In this document: positions 30,787 through 38,098 of the stretch, in pieces | Layout: each line of letters begins with the position of its first letter | Numbering within the stretch: the stretch's first letter is position 1 | Assembly: GCA_020725525.1 (NCBI GenBank) | Contig: DYEX01000127.1 | Coordinates: 62,001 to 126,000, forward strand | From: Desulfovirgula sp. | Lineage (GTDB): Bacteria > Bacillota > Desulfotomaculia > Desulfotomaculales > Desulfovirgulaceae | Direction: 5' to 3' | DNA: 64,000 bases | The notes under the pieces: model-generated | Databases searched by the model: none | The model's input: only the letters and a program-made list of their open reading frames with translations | Told to the model about the DNA's origin: nothing | Made by a program: the position numbers and the translations under genes

Positions 30787-31635
30787 ATGACGATTACCGA
30801 GAAAGCGCAAGAGGTTTTAAACCGGCTCTTAGAGATGTTTAGGACAGGCAATTTACCCGCCGCCGTGGCCCGGACCGTCATCCGGGCAAAGGCCGGGTAC
30901 GAGAGGCCGTCCGACAGATGGAGCCTGGGCAACCGGCTGCTGATGTACCTGGCCGGGACGGAGGACGCCAGGGGCTACAGGCAGTGGGAAGAAGTAGGGC
31001 GGCACGTCAGGAAGGGCGCAAAGGCGTTCTACATCCTGGCACCCATGACCAGGAAGAAAACGGTCAGGGAGCGGGAAGTGGACCCGGAGACCGGCGAAGA
31101 GCGGGAAGTGGAGCGGGAGCGCACGGTCATTACCGGCTTCCGGTGCGTCCCGGTGTTCCGGTACGAGGACACCGAGGGCGAACCCCTGCCGGAAGCGGAC
31201 TATACTCCCCCGGAACCGCCGCCGCTGTTCGACGTGGCCCGGAAATTTGTGGGTGACGTGAGATACCGGCCCTTCGTGGGCAGGTACTACGGCTATTTCG
31301 ACCCCGCCAGGGGTGAGATAGTCCTGAGTACCCACGACGCGCATACCTTCTTCCACGAGCTGGCCCACGCCGTCCACCACCAGGTGAAGCCGGGCGGGTT
31401 AAAGCCGGGCCAGCACGCGGACCAGGAAATTGTGGCCGAAGTAGTGGCCGCCGCCCTGTGCGAGATGTACGGCTTTTCCGGCTACATCTGGCACGGGTGG
31501 GAATACATCCGGCACTACGCCGGGCAGGACGACCGGAAGGCCCTGAAGGCCGTGATGGGCGTCCTGGCCGACGTGGAGAAGGTGCTGGACGTTATCCTTG
31601 GCGCGGCGGAAGAAGAGGCGGTGCGGGCGGCATGA
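30787..31635 (+). CDS. ArdC-like antirestriction protein (ssDNA-binding domain plus metallopeptidase)
   Basis: Residues 1-85 match the ArdC N-terminal domain (DRWSLGNRLLMYLAGTEDARGYRQWEEVGRHVRKGAKAF is its core pattern). The C-terminal half is a zincin-type metallopeptidase with FFHELAHAVHH (HExxH) near residue 190 and a second acidic helix EIVAEVVAAALC. ArdC proteins enter or act with incoming single-stranded DNA and protect it from restriction. Its placement in the last leader-controlled slot fits early expression after transfer; that timing is inferred. Confidence 0.85.
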   Translation: MTITEKAQEVLNRLLEMFRTGNLPAAVARTVIRAKAGYERPSDRWSLGNRLLMYLAGTEDARGYRQWEEVGRHVRKGAKAFYILAPMTRKKTVREREVDPETGEEREVERERTVITGFRCVPVFRYEDTEGEPLPEADYTPPEPPPLFDVARKFVGDVRYRPFVGRYYGYFDPARGEIVLSTHDAHTFFHELAHAVHHQVKPGGLKPGQHADQEIVAEVVAAALCEMYGFSGYIWHGWEYIRHYAGQDDRKALKAVMGVLADVEKVLDVILGAAEEEAVRAA

Positions 31636-32045
31636 GAAACGCCTGTAACGCCTGTTATGTAGAAATCCACTGCGACGGTTCCCACATGCCCCGGGACGGT
31701 GCCGCCTATGGGGGCTACGAGGCCAGGGTTGACGGCCAGCTTGCCCGCCGGTGGAAGGGCCGGGTAAAGGCCGCCGATTCCCTGGAAGCGGAGTTTCAGG
31801 CGGTCATAAGGGCCTTGAGGTGGGCAGTCAAGAAGGGGTACCAGCACGTGGTGGTCTTTACCGACTGCATGGCGCTGGTGCGGATGGTCCGTTCCGGGCC
31901 GAGACCGGGCGGGAAATATGCCCGGTTTATCCGGCGGGTGGCGGCGCTGGTGCAATTAATCGGTCGGGTGTGGTTTGAATGGGTGCCGAGAGAAAGAAAC
32001 CGGCAGGCCGATGTGCTCTGCCGGATGGCAAGGAAGTACGCTTGA
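31632..32045 (+). CDS. RNase H-like protein
   Basis: The ATG overlaps the upstream stop. The carboxylates of the RNase H fold are in order: HCDGSH (Asp15), EAEFQAVIRAL (Glu52-54), VFTDCMALV (Asp78) and RERNRQADVLCR (late Asp). The 137-residue length fits a stand-alone RNase HI-type domain. It could remove RNA-DNA hybrids during element replication. The catalytic set appears complete. Confidence 0.75.
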   Translation: MRNACNACYVEIHCDGSHMPRDGAAYGGYEARVDGQLARRWKGRVKAADSLEAEFQAVIRALRWAVKKGYQHVVVFTDCMALVRMVRSGPRPGGKYARFIRRVAALVQLIGRVWFEWVPRERNRQADVLCRMARKYA

Positions 32046-32050
32046 GATTT

Positions 32051-32083
32051 GGGCCGGGAGGACTTGCAGCCCGGCCCTTTCAT
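32051..32083 (+). terminator. Probable intrinsic terminator
   Basis: The stem GGGCCGGG/CCCGGCCC is followed by a short T-run (TTTCATT) after the RNase H-like gene. Confidence 0.6.
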
Positions 32084-32091
32084 TAATTATG

Positions 32092-32129
32092 GCTATTGTA
32101 TTGACAATAGCAATATGCGGACTTAAAAT
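32092..32129 (+). promoter_or_regulatory. Promoter and operator of the brnT/brnA pair
   Basis: TTGACA, exactly 17 bp and TAAAAT give a strong promoter. The inverted repeat GCTATTG-N6-CAATAGC overlaps the -35 box and is a natural operator for the BrnA-type antitoxin. The predicted start of transcription is close to the toxin start codon, so the mRNA leader is very short. Confidence 0.75.
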
Positions 32130-32146
32130 GGAAGTGGGTGTTGTCG

Positions 32147-32419
32147 GTGAAAATAAGCCGGTTTGAGTGGGATGCCCGGAACATCGGGCATATAGCCAGG
32201 CACGGAGTTAAACCTGACGAAGCAGAAGGTGCGTTCCAAAACGAACCGGTTTTTCGTAAGGGACGCAGCGGGTTTCATATCGTGTACGGCCGCACCGAGG
32301 AAGGGCGTTATCTGTTCGTGGTGTATGTGCGGAAGGCCGGTGGCACAGTCCGAATTATCACGGCCCGGGATATGACCCCAAGCGAAAGACGATACTACCG
32401 CCGACAAAGGGGTGAGTGA
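32147..32419 (+). CDS. brnT: BrnT-family toxin
   Basis: FEWDARNIGHIARHGVKPDEAEGAF at the N-terminus and the RIITARDMTPSERRYYRR end match BrnT (DUF497), a RelE-fold ribonuclease toxin. GTG 32147 gives the family's usual N-terminus. The antitoxin gene follows at once. Expression is probably held down by the BrnT-BrnA complex at the upstream inverted repeat. Confidence 0.85.
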   Translation: MKISRFEWDARNIGHIARHGVKPDEAEGAFQNEPVFRKGRSGFHIVYGRTEEGRYLFVVYVRKAGGTVRIITARDMTPSERRYYRRQRGE

Positions 32420-32423
32420 GTCA

Positions 32424-32747
32424 ATGCCTAAGAAGCTACCTGAATTCAAGGGTGACGAGATACCTGAGTTTGCTACTGAGGAAGAGGCCGCTGAATTCTT
32501 TGCCAGCTACAGTTTCGCGGAAGCTATGGAGAAAGGGTTATTTGAACCTGAAGAGGTTGAATTAGACCCCGAACTGGCCGCAAAAATCCGCGAGCGGGCA
32601 CGGACCAAACAGGTGACCCTGCGCCTGCGGGTGTCCCAAATAGAGGCGGTAAAAGAGATAGCCAGGAGGAAGGACATCCCCTACCAGACCCTGATCCGGT
32701 CGTGGATCGCGGAAGCCATACGCCGGGAGCAGGGCAGCGGGGCATAA
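32424..32747 (+). CDS. brnA: BrnA-type (CopG/RHH) antitoxin
   Basis: The ATG at 32424 lies behind AAGGGGTGAGTGAG. MPKKLPEFKGDEIPEFATEEEAAEFFASYS and the C-terminal ribbon-helix-helix QVTLRLRVSQIEAVKEIARRKDIPYQTLIRSWI fit antitoxins paired with BrnT. It should neutralise the toxin and repress the operon. Confidence 0.8.
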   Translation: MPKKLPEFKGDEIPEFATEEEAAEFFASYSFAEAMEKGLFEPEEVELDPELAAKIRERARTKQVTLRLRVSQIEAVKEIARRKDIPYQTLIRSWIAEAIRREQGSGA

Positions 32748-32798
32748 CATAAATCAAAAACCAGAGGGAGACCACTGGCCGGGTATATTAACCCCCTT

Positions 32799-32853
32799 AT
32801 CTCTCTGCGAAGAGATGCCGGGAGTTTACGAAAACCCCGGCCTTTCTTTTTTT
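32799..32853 (+). terminator. Hairpin pair with terminator
   Basis: An ATCTCT/AGAGAT hairpin is followed by GCCGGG/CCCGGC and CTTTCTTTTTTT, directly before a small gene. Confidence 0.75.
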
Positions 32854-32857
32854 GAAG

Positions 32858-33049
32858 ATGACGTGGTGGATGGGGAGAGACCTGGAAGAGATTGTCGCTG
32901 AACTCATGTCCCGCCTGCCCCACTACCGGGACGACCCGTACTGCCGTGGGGTGTGGGACGGGGCCATGATGGTGATCGCTCACTGCGCCCCGGAGCTGTT
33001 TTACAGGTTACTCCGGGAGCGGGCGAAAGCTGAAACAAAGGAGAGTTAG
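32858..33049 (+). CDS. Small hypothetical protein, 63-65 aa
   Basis: The start is ATG 32858 or TTG 32852; the T-run of a terminator lies directly upstream and no clear ribosome site is seen. The product (MTWWMGRDLEEIVAELMSRL...) is helical. Codon use fits the neighbourhood. Confidence 0.5.
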   Translation: MTWWMGRDLEEIVAELMSRLPHYRDDPYCRGVWDGAMMVIAHCAPELFYRLLRERAKAETKES

Positions 33050-33102
33050 GCCGGTAGGAAAACTTCCGGCCTGTAAAATTAAAATCCAGGGAGGAATGAA
33101 GA

Positions 33103-33516
33103 ATGCAGGTAAATGAGTTTTTAGCTGGCGAGATGTCCAGGGGGATGTCTGAACGGAACAAGGGCGTTGTTGCCGTCGCCCATCTTGCGTGCCAGTTTGC
33201 GGACACCAGGAAAGTTGCGTCCACGGAAGAAGGTGTTATCCACAACCTGATTCCCATGATAGTAGAGGAAAACCTTTCCGGCAAACAGGTAGCAAGGCTG
33301 CTGGTGATGGGGCTGATGGAACTCGGCCAGAAGGCCCTGGACAGGGACGACATGGGCGAATTCCTGCTGGTCCTGTCGGATATTATCGCTGTGGCTACCT
33401 ACCTTAGAGTTACGGGACGCGCCGACGCGGATTTCCTGGACGAGCTGGACAACAAGATAGCAAACATGGTTATGCTGCTGGCCGCGCACACTCAGCCAGA
33501 CAGTTTCGTTAACTAG
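33103..33516 (+). CDS. Hypothetical helical protein, 137 aa
   Basis: The ATG follows CAGGGAGG. The protein is nearly all helical with no recognised motif. It lies between two hairpin/terminator modules and just before the topoisomerase-like gene. Confidence 0.55.
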   Translation: MQVNEFLAGEMSRGMSERNKGVVAVAHLACQFADTRKVASTEEGVIHNLIPMIVEENLSGKQVARLLVMGLMELGQKALDRDDMGEFLLVLSDIIAVATYLRVTGRADADFLDELDNKIANMVMLLAAHTQPDSFVN

Positions 33517-33529
33517 AAAAGGAGAGCTG

Positions 33530-33566
33530 GGCCGGAAGAAAAAAACTTCCGGCCTTTTTAATTTTT
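33530..33566 (+). terminator. Intrinsic terminator
   Basis: GGCCGGAAG pairs with CTTCCGGCC and is followed by TTTTTAATTTTT, directly before the ribosome site of the next gene. Confidence 0.85.
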
Positions 33567-33583
33567 CAGGGAGGGATGCTCGA

Positions 33584-34960
33584 ATGACCGGCTACGAAAA
33601 AATTAAAGCCCTGGCCAGGAAAAGGAACTGCCCGGTAAGGGACCTGCTGGCCCTGGCGCCTAAGAACGACCCTTACTACGCGGGAAGCGAGGGGAGCAGG
33701 CAGAAAGCGGAGTGGTTCGCCAGCCTGTGGCGCAGTTTCGGTTACGAAGGCAAGACCGGCATTCACCTGCGCCGGGTGCACTACCAGCTTGTGAGCCAGC
33801 CGGACCCTTTAAGGTGGGACGGCAGGCCCTACGAGAACACCGAAAACAACTGGAAAGACTTATGCGAGGCGGGCAAACAGGCCCGCTACCTGGGCCTGGT
33901 GGACCCGGAAGCCTTCGTGGACAGAAGGAACCCGGAGCCGCACATCTTCCGACCTGCCGATTACCCTGAGCGCCCCGGCTGGCGCTCTACCGGATGCTGG
34001 TGGTTCATGCCCGAGATCCGGGCCGACCTTTCCGGGGACCTGGACTGGTCGCTGCCCTGGTTTGAAATTACCGGGCTTGACTACACTGAAGCCATGCAGC
34101 CGTACCATTTGGAAATCTGGGTAGAGAAGTCAACGATGGACGACGTGCTTATTCCCCTTTGCCGGGGTTACGGCGTCAACCTGGTGACTGGCCTGGGCTT
34201 CATGAGCATTACCAGCGTCATCGCCCTGATCCGGCGGGTTGCCGGGTCGAGGAAGCCGACCAGGATTTTCTACGTGTCCGACTTCGACCCGGCGGGGGAC
34301 GGGATGCCGGTGGCCGTGGCCAGGCAGATCGAATACTGGCTGAACCAGTACGCGCCGGGCCTGGACGTGAAGCTCAACCCCATCGTCCTGACCAGGGAGC
34401 AGGTGGAAAAGTACCGCCTGCCCCGGATCCCGGTCAAGGACTCCGACCGGCGGAAAGCGCACTTCGAGGAACGCTACGGTGAAGGCGCTGTGGAGCTGGA
34501 CGCGCTGGAGGCCCTTTACCCCGGTGAACTGGCGCGGATAGTGGCTGAGAACATCAGGCGGTTCAGAGACGAAAAACTGGCCCGGAAAGTCCAGGAGGCG
34601 AAGAGAGAGTTTGAGCGGCGTTTGGAAGAGGCATGGAAGAAAAACGTCTTGCCGTACCGGGGCAAACTGGACGAGTTGAGGGAAAAAGTAGAAATTGTGG
34701 CAAGGTACTACCAGGACAAACTTTACGACCTGAAGTGCCGGATGGAAGATGATTTATACGAGTATTCCCTGGAGCTGGAAGAGTTACGGCAAGCCGTAGA
34801 GAAGGCGGTGAACGAAATCAGCGTGGAGGCCCCGGAGCTTCCCGAAGCGGAGACGCCGCCGGAGCCGGAAGATTGGCTTTTTGACAGCTCAAGGAGCTAC
34901 GAAGAGCAGCTTGCGGCGTACCGGGAGCGGAAAAATGGGAACGCTGAAGAAGAGGATTGA
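33584..34960 (+). CDS. Topoisomerase VI-A/Spo11-like (Mini-A-like) protein
   Basis: Residues 55-75 (TGIHLRRVHYQLVSQ) fit the winged-helix part of TopoVI-A/Spo11 with its catalytic tyrosine, here Tyr67. A Toprim domain follows: WVEKSTMDDVLI supplies Glu181, GVNLVTGLGFMSIT is the next strand, and FYVSDFDPAGDG supplies Asp233, Asp235 and Asp239. A long coiled-coil tail (about residues 310-425) ends in an acidic stretch. No B subunit (GHKL ATPase) is encoded nearby. Solo A-type proteins on mobile elements have been called Mini-A. It may nick or break DNA in replication or transfer. Confidence 0.65.
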   Translation: MTGYEKIKALARKRNCPVRDLLALAPKNDPYYAGSEGSRQKAEWFASLWRSFGYEGKTGIHLRRVHYQLVSQPDPLRWDGRPYENTENNWKDLCEAGKQARYLGLVDPEAFVDRRNPEPHIFRPADYPERPGWRSTGCWWFMPEIRADLSGDLDWSLPWFEITGLDYTEAMQPYHLEIWVEKSTMDDVLIPLCRGYGVNLVTGLGFMSITSVIALIRRVAGSRKPTRIFYVSDFDPAGDGMPVAVARQIEYWLNQYAPGLDVKLNPIVLTREQVEKYRLPRIPVKDSDRRKAHFEERYGEGAVELDALEALYPGELARIVAENIRRFRDEKLARKVQEAKREFERRLEEAWKKNVLPYRGKLDELREKVEIVARYYQDKLYDLKCRMEDDLYEYSLELEELRQAVEKAVNEISVEAPELPEAETPPEPEDWLFDSSRSYEEQLAAYRERKNGNAEEED

Positions 34961-35001
34961 GACCGGCTTTTCCGGCAACTGAATAATAATTAATTAAGAT
35001 G

Positions 35002-35045
35002 GCCCGGTCAGGGGATAAAGCCCTGACCGGGCGTCTTTGCTTTTT
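35002..35045 (+). terminator. Intrinsic terminator
   Basis: GCCCGGTCAGGG pairs with CCCTGACCGGGC and is followed by GTCTTTGCTTTTT. Confidence 0.85.
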
Positions 35046-35081
35046 AAGGACCGGTTTCGGCGGGAAAGGAGGTGGCGTGCA

Positions 35082-35276
35082 GTGGTTGAGACGTGGGCTT
35101 ACGGCGATAAGGCCGTCCTGTACTCCGAGGACAGCCGGGTGTGGCAGGCCGCCCTGGAAGCCGGGCTGAAACCGATGGCCGAGTACCGGCGGCCCGATGG
35201 GGTGCTGTTCGCGAAGCAGTTTGTGGGAGACAGGGAGGCGGTGCGGGAAGTGGTGAAAAAGTATACCCCCGCGTAA
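35082..35276 (+). CDS. Small hypothetical protein, 64 aa
   Basis: The GTG at 35082 lies behind AAAGGAGGTGGCGTGCA. The product is a small alpha/beta protein (VETWAYGDKAVLYSEDSRVW...) without a recognised family. Confidence 0.6.
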   Translation: MVETWAYGDKAVLYSEDSRVWQAALEAGLKPMAEYRRPDGVLFAKQFVGDREAVREVVKKYTPA

Positions 35277-35280
35277 TCAC

Positions 35281-35381
35281 TTAGACGAAAAAGACCGGAA
35301 GTCGGCTTCTGGAATTCTTGATTTTCAAGGCTTCAGGCCATGTACATTTCAAATTGTGAACCGAGCCTATATAAGAATACC
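35281..35381 (+). repeat. 101-bp direct repeat, copy 1 (promoter-like)
   Basis: This region and 35788-35888 share about 80% of positions. The last 45 bases are almost identical, and both carry a CTTGA-N3-TCAAG hairpin with different loops. The conserved end (CATTTCAAATTGTGAACC then TATAAGAAT) looks like a promoter or operator for the next gene. Confidence 0.65.
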
Positions 35382-35444
35382 TATCATCAAAAACCCCCTC
35401 TTAAAAACCCTTACAGAAAGAGGGCAGGAAAGGGTGAATGCCGG

Positions 35445-35783
35445 GTGAAGCTGGTTACCTGCCGCTGGTGCGGGAAAGAATTTAAGCCGCGCAAGAACAG
35501 CCAGAAGTATTGCGACGAGTGCCGTTCCGACCCGGAAGTGGAGAGGGCGAGGGCGCGGGAGCGGAAGCGGAAGCAGCTGGAGCGAAAAAAGAAAGCCGGT
35601 AAAAGAAACGACCGGCAGAAGAAAGAAAAGCGGTGCCTGTACTGCGGCAGGAAGCTCGACCCGTCGAGCAACCGCCAGGTCTGGTGCGAGAAATGCCGGA
35701 AAAACGGCTACCGCGACACCCGCGCCCTGTACATGAAAAAGTGGCGGGCAAAGAGCCGGGCAACAGGGTACCCCATCGCGTGA
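35445..35783 (+). CDS. Zinc-ribbon protein, basic, 112 aa
   Basis: The GTG at 35445 follows AAAGGGTGA. Two ribbons (CRWCGKEF...YCDEC and CLYCGRKL...WCEKC) are separated by a very basic helix (ERARARERKRKQLERKKK). A nucleic-acid-binding role is likely. Its second ribbon resembles that of the gene at 36042 (SNRQ-W/Y-C-x-x-C). The gene is bracketed by the 101-bp direct repeats. Confidence 0.65.
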   Translation: MKLVTCRWCGKEFKPRKNSQKYCDECRSDPEVERARARERKRKQLERKKKAGKRNDRQKKEKRCLYCGRKLDPSSNRQVWCEKCRKNGYRDTRALYMKKWRAKSRATGYPIA

Positions 35784-35787
35784 CGAA

Positions 35788-35888
35788 TTAGACGAAAACG
35801 GTCAGAAACCGACTTCTAGAAGCCTTGAAAATCAAGGCTTCCGGGCATGTACATTTCAAATTGTGAACCAAGCCTATATGATAATACC
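35788..35888 (+). repeat. 101-bp direct repeat, copy 2 (promoter-like)
   Basis: This is the second copy of the repeat described at 35281. Here the hairpin stem is longer (GAAGCCTTGA-AAA-TCAAGGCTTC) and the promoter-like end reads TATATGATAAT. A terminator follows within 30 bases, so this copy could drive only a very short RNA. Confidence 0.65.
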
Positions 35889-35913
35889 CGTCAGATTTGT
35901 GCCATTTTATACC

Positions 35914-35960
35914 AATCCGGGAAGCCAGTAAAATCAAGGCTTCCCGGATTCAGTTTTTTA
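35914..35960 (+). terminator. Strong intrinsic terminator
   Basis: AATCCGGGAAGCC pairs perfectly with GGCTTCCCGGATT (13 pairs), followed by CAGTTTTTTAG. Confidence 0.85.
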
Positions 35961-35996
35961 GACGGCTTTCTAGAATGGCCTACAAAGGGCTTTTAC

Positions 35997-36016
35997 CGTA
36001 ATATCGTGATATTACG
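35997..36016. promoter_or_regulatory. 20-bp palindrome upstream of zinc-ribbon gene
   Basis: CGTAATATC-GT-GATATTACG is a nine-bp-arm inverted repeat, 26 bases before the GTG at 36042. It is an operator candidate. Confidence 0.6.
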
Positions 36017-36041
36017 ATAAATAGCAAGGGGGTGGTTATCC

Positions 36042-36482
36042 GTGAAAACGCCGGTAATTAGACCGCCTGAAGGTTTTTCCCCGGCTTTACAAAAGGCCCT
36101 GGCCTGGTGCCCCTACTGCGGGGAGGAAAAACCTTTCGGCCTGGACAGCCGTTTGGGGTACGCCCGGTGCGTGGGGTGCGGCATTTCCGAGCGGGATTTC
36201 TACGTGCGGCAGTTCAACGGCCTGTGGTCTGACGACGCGCTGGACAAATTTGTCCGCGCCGTGGAAAAAAGCCGCCGGAAATACGACAGGCCGTTCCCGT
36301 GGGAGACCGGCGTTATTGTAGGGGACCCCAACAAGTCCCAGGTCCCGTTTGACCCGGTGGGACGCGCGGGGAGTAAGTGCGAACGCTGCGGTAACTCTAT
36401 CGAAGCCGTCAGCAACCGGCAGAGATATTGTCCCGAATGCGCAAAAATCGTCCGGCGGGAGAAAAGGCGCAAAGAGAGGTAA
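36042..36482 (+). CDS. Zinc-ribbon protein, 146 aa
   Basis: The GTG follows AAGGGGGTGG. Cys motifs CPYCG...CVGCG (about residues 23-47) and CERCGN...YCPEC (about 112-135) form two ribbons. The tail is very basic (VRREKRRKER). It resembles the protein at 35445 in its second ribbon. A DNA-binding or replication role is plausible. Confidence 0.65.
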   Translation: MKTPVIRPPEGFSPALQKALAWCPYCGEEKPFGLDSRLGYARCVGCGISERDFYVRQFNGLWSDDALDKFVRAVEKSRRKYDRPFPWETGVIVGDPNKSQVPFDPVGRAGSKCERCGNSIEAVSNRQRYCPECAKIVRREKRRKER

Positions 36483-36937
36483 TGATAGTGCAGCCGCTCG
36501 AACGTCTTGCCGCGCTGATGCGGCCCTGGCGGAGATAGTCGGGTGGGGCGTACCCTGGCTCACCGGTACCGCCGGTCAGGCGTACGCGCTGTTCCCTAAA
36601 AACCTTTAAAACCTTTATCCGGGTAAAACTCTTCCGCCAGCGGCCGGTACCGGCGCTTGACGCCGGTTTATTGTACTAGTGTTTAACACTAGTATCCCCT
36701 TCAAACATACCCGGCAGTGCATAACGCGCGTTATAAATTTTAAGGCTTTCTCCGACACCTGCCGCCTAGCAACCTGGCGCGATCAGGACCATACTCGCAA
36801 ACAGAAGTAATAAAAAGAGGGGGTTAAGAGGGACCCAAATTACGCAACCACCACCCGACAAAACCCGGAAGGGGTTAGGAACGGATCCTCCCCATCCGGG
36901 TTCTGTTTGGTGCCGAAATTAGTGCACAAAATTTTAC
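36483..36937. other. Non-coding stretch with a possible broken frame
   Basis: Just after the zinc-ribbon gene, ATG 36482 opens an 18-codon frame (MIVQPLERLAALMRP). The adjacent frame continues with a gene-like ending (EIVGWGVPWLTGTAGQAYALFPKNL, stop at 36609), so a small gene broken by a frameshift is possible. Further on lie a CCGGCG/CGCCGG hairpin (36653), an ACTAGT dyad (36674) and an AACCCGGA/TCCGGGTT hairpin (36873-36904) that could end transcripts from the minus side. Confidence 0.35.
36674..36694. promoter_or_regulatory. ACTAGT dyad, copy 2
   Basis: A perfect inverted repeat (TACTAGTGTT and its mirror AACACTAGTA, sharing the centre) has the same 13-bp half-site spacing as at 23577 and 52646. 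Confidence 0.6.
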
Positions 36938-37546
36938 TTATGGTTGCTGCTCTCCCGGTCTCAACTCCCGACCCAGGGCCTTTGCTTGGCCTTCCTTCAC
37001 TAATGCACCAACCGTATCGCCGGGCTTAAACCACTTCGTGAGATCGATCTTCTCGCCAGGTTTGTTCACAAAACGCATGCCGACCTGCACGCTGGTGTAC
37101 TCGTTGATGGTGATAGTGATGGTTCGTCCCACATCACCACCACCTTTTTCGACATTCATAGTCAGCTTATCTGGTTCGACTGAAATAACCTTCCCATGAC
37201 GAAACATCTTATTCAGTTCTTCCTGTTCTTTCTTTGCCGCCTCCTGAGCTTTTTCTTGTGCTATTACTTCAGCTGATTTGATATAAACAGCATTCTGTTC
37301 GTCGTTCCACTTAACTTCTGCTCCAAGATTTTCTGCAATAAATCTGAGAGGTACGAATACTCTGTTATTTACTATGATAGGCGATGGGTCACAAGAAACT
37401 TCCTTCCATTCACCATTCGTTTCGTGAGTTGCAATAAACAGCCTTATCTTTTCATTGGCATAGATATTACCCAGACAAAAACTTAATGACATCAGTAAGA
37501 CAAACGATGCTATAAACATTAATCGCCGTATACTCTTAAATGCCAT
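36938..37546 (-). CDS. Secreted protein with stalk domain
   Basis: The start is the ATG at 37546, seven bases after GGAGGG on the minus strand. Residues 1-30 are a signal peptide (MFIASFVLLMSLSFCLG core). Residues 35-90 match the copper amine oxidase N-terminal-like domain (PIIVNNRVFVPLRFIAENLGAEVKWNDEQNAVYI). A Lys/Glu/Gln helix then leads to a beta-rich end. It is AT-richer than the ICE core and opposite in orientation, so it may mark a separate insert. Confidence 0.7.
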   Translation of the reverse strand: MAFKSIRRLMFIASFVLLMSLSFCLGNIYANEKIRLFIATHETNGEWKEVSCDPSPIIVNNRVFVPLRFIAENLGAEVKWNDEQNAVYIKSAEVIAQEKAQEAAKKEQEELNKMFRHGKVISVEPDKLTMNVEKGGGDVGRTITITINEYTSVQVGMRFVNKPGEKIDLTKWFKPGDTVGALVKEGQAKALGRELRPGEQQP

Positions 37547-38098
37547 AAAATTTCCCTCCAGTTTTTTAATGAAATCGACCATTGATTCCAAAGTTACTTC
37601 GTTTACCTATTTCCAGTTTCAAAACAAAACTAACCATTGTGGAGACTATCATAATTTTACATTAACTAGGCGGTGACCTGAGTTTGTGTGAAGAATCTCT
37701 GTTAAAGATTTTGCGGGTGCTATCGGCAACTTCACGGGAGCGTAGAATTAATATCTTTCGCATTTTTAATACCTCATTTTTTCAATAAAAACTAGCAATA
37801 CATCCCTAAGTGAATCTTTTACCAAAATGCGGCAGCAGTTTTTACACTATTTATATCACAAATAGTAAAGAATCCCTTTTTAAGACTTTTTTACGACGTT
37901 AAGAATGTAAATCCTTTGTCAGTTTAAACAAACTTATCGACATAATTCGCAAAAAACGACAAAGAAATGGCTGTTAACTTTTCACAAAACGGCCCTTTTG
38001 TGAATTAATCACCCCGAAAAGGACGCAAAAGGGAGGCTGTAGAAAGCATTTAAGGCCGGAATTTCAATTCGCAAAAGGAAAATGGAGGGAAACGTCGA
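37547..38098. other. AT-rich gap between stalk gene and recombinase
   Basis: There is no convincing gene. A 33-codon minus-strand frame (MRKILILRSREVADSTRKIF) starts near 37761 behind GAGGT and could be a small protein, but support is weak. Base composition is clearly more AT-rich than on either side, as expected at a cargo boundary. Confidence 0.4.
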
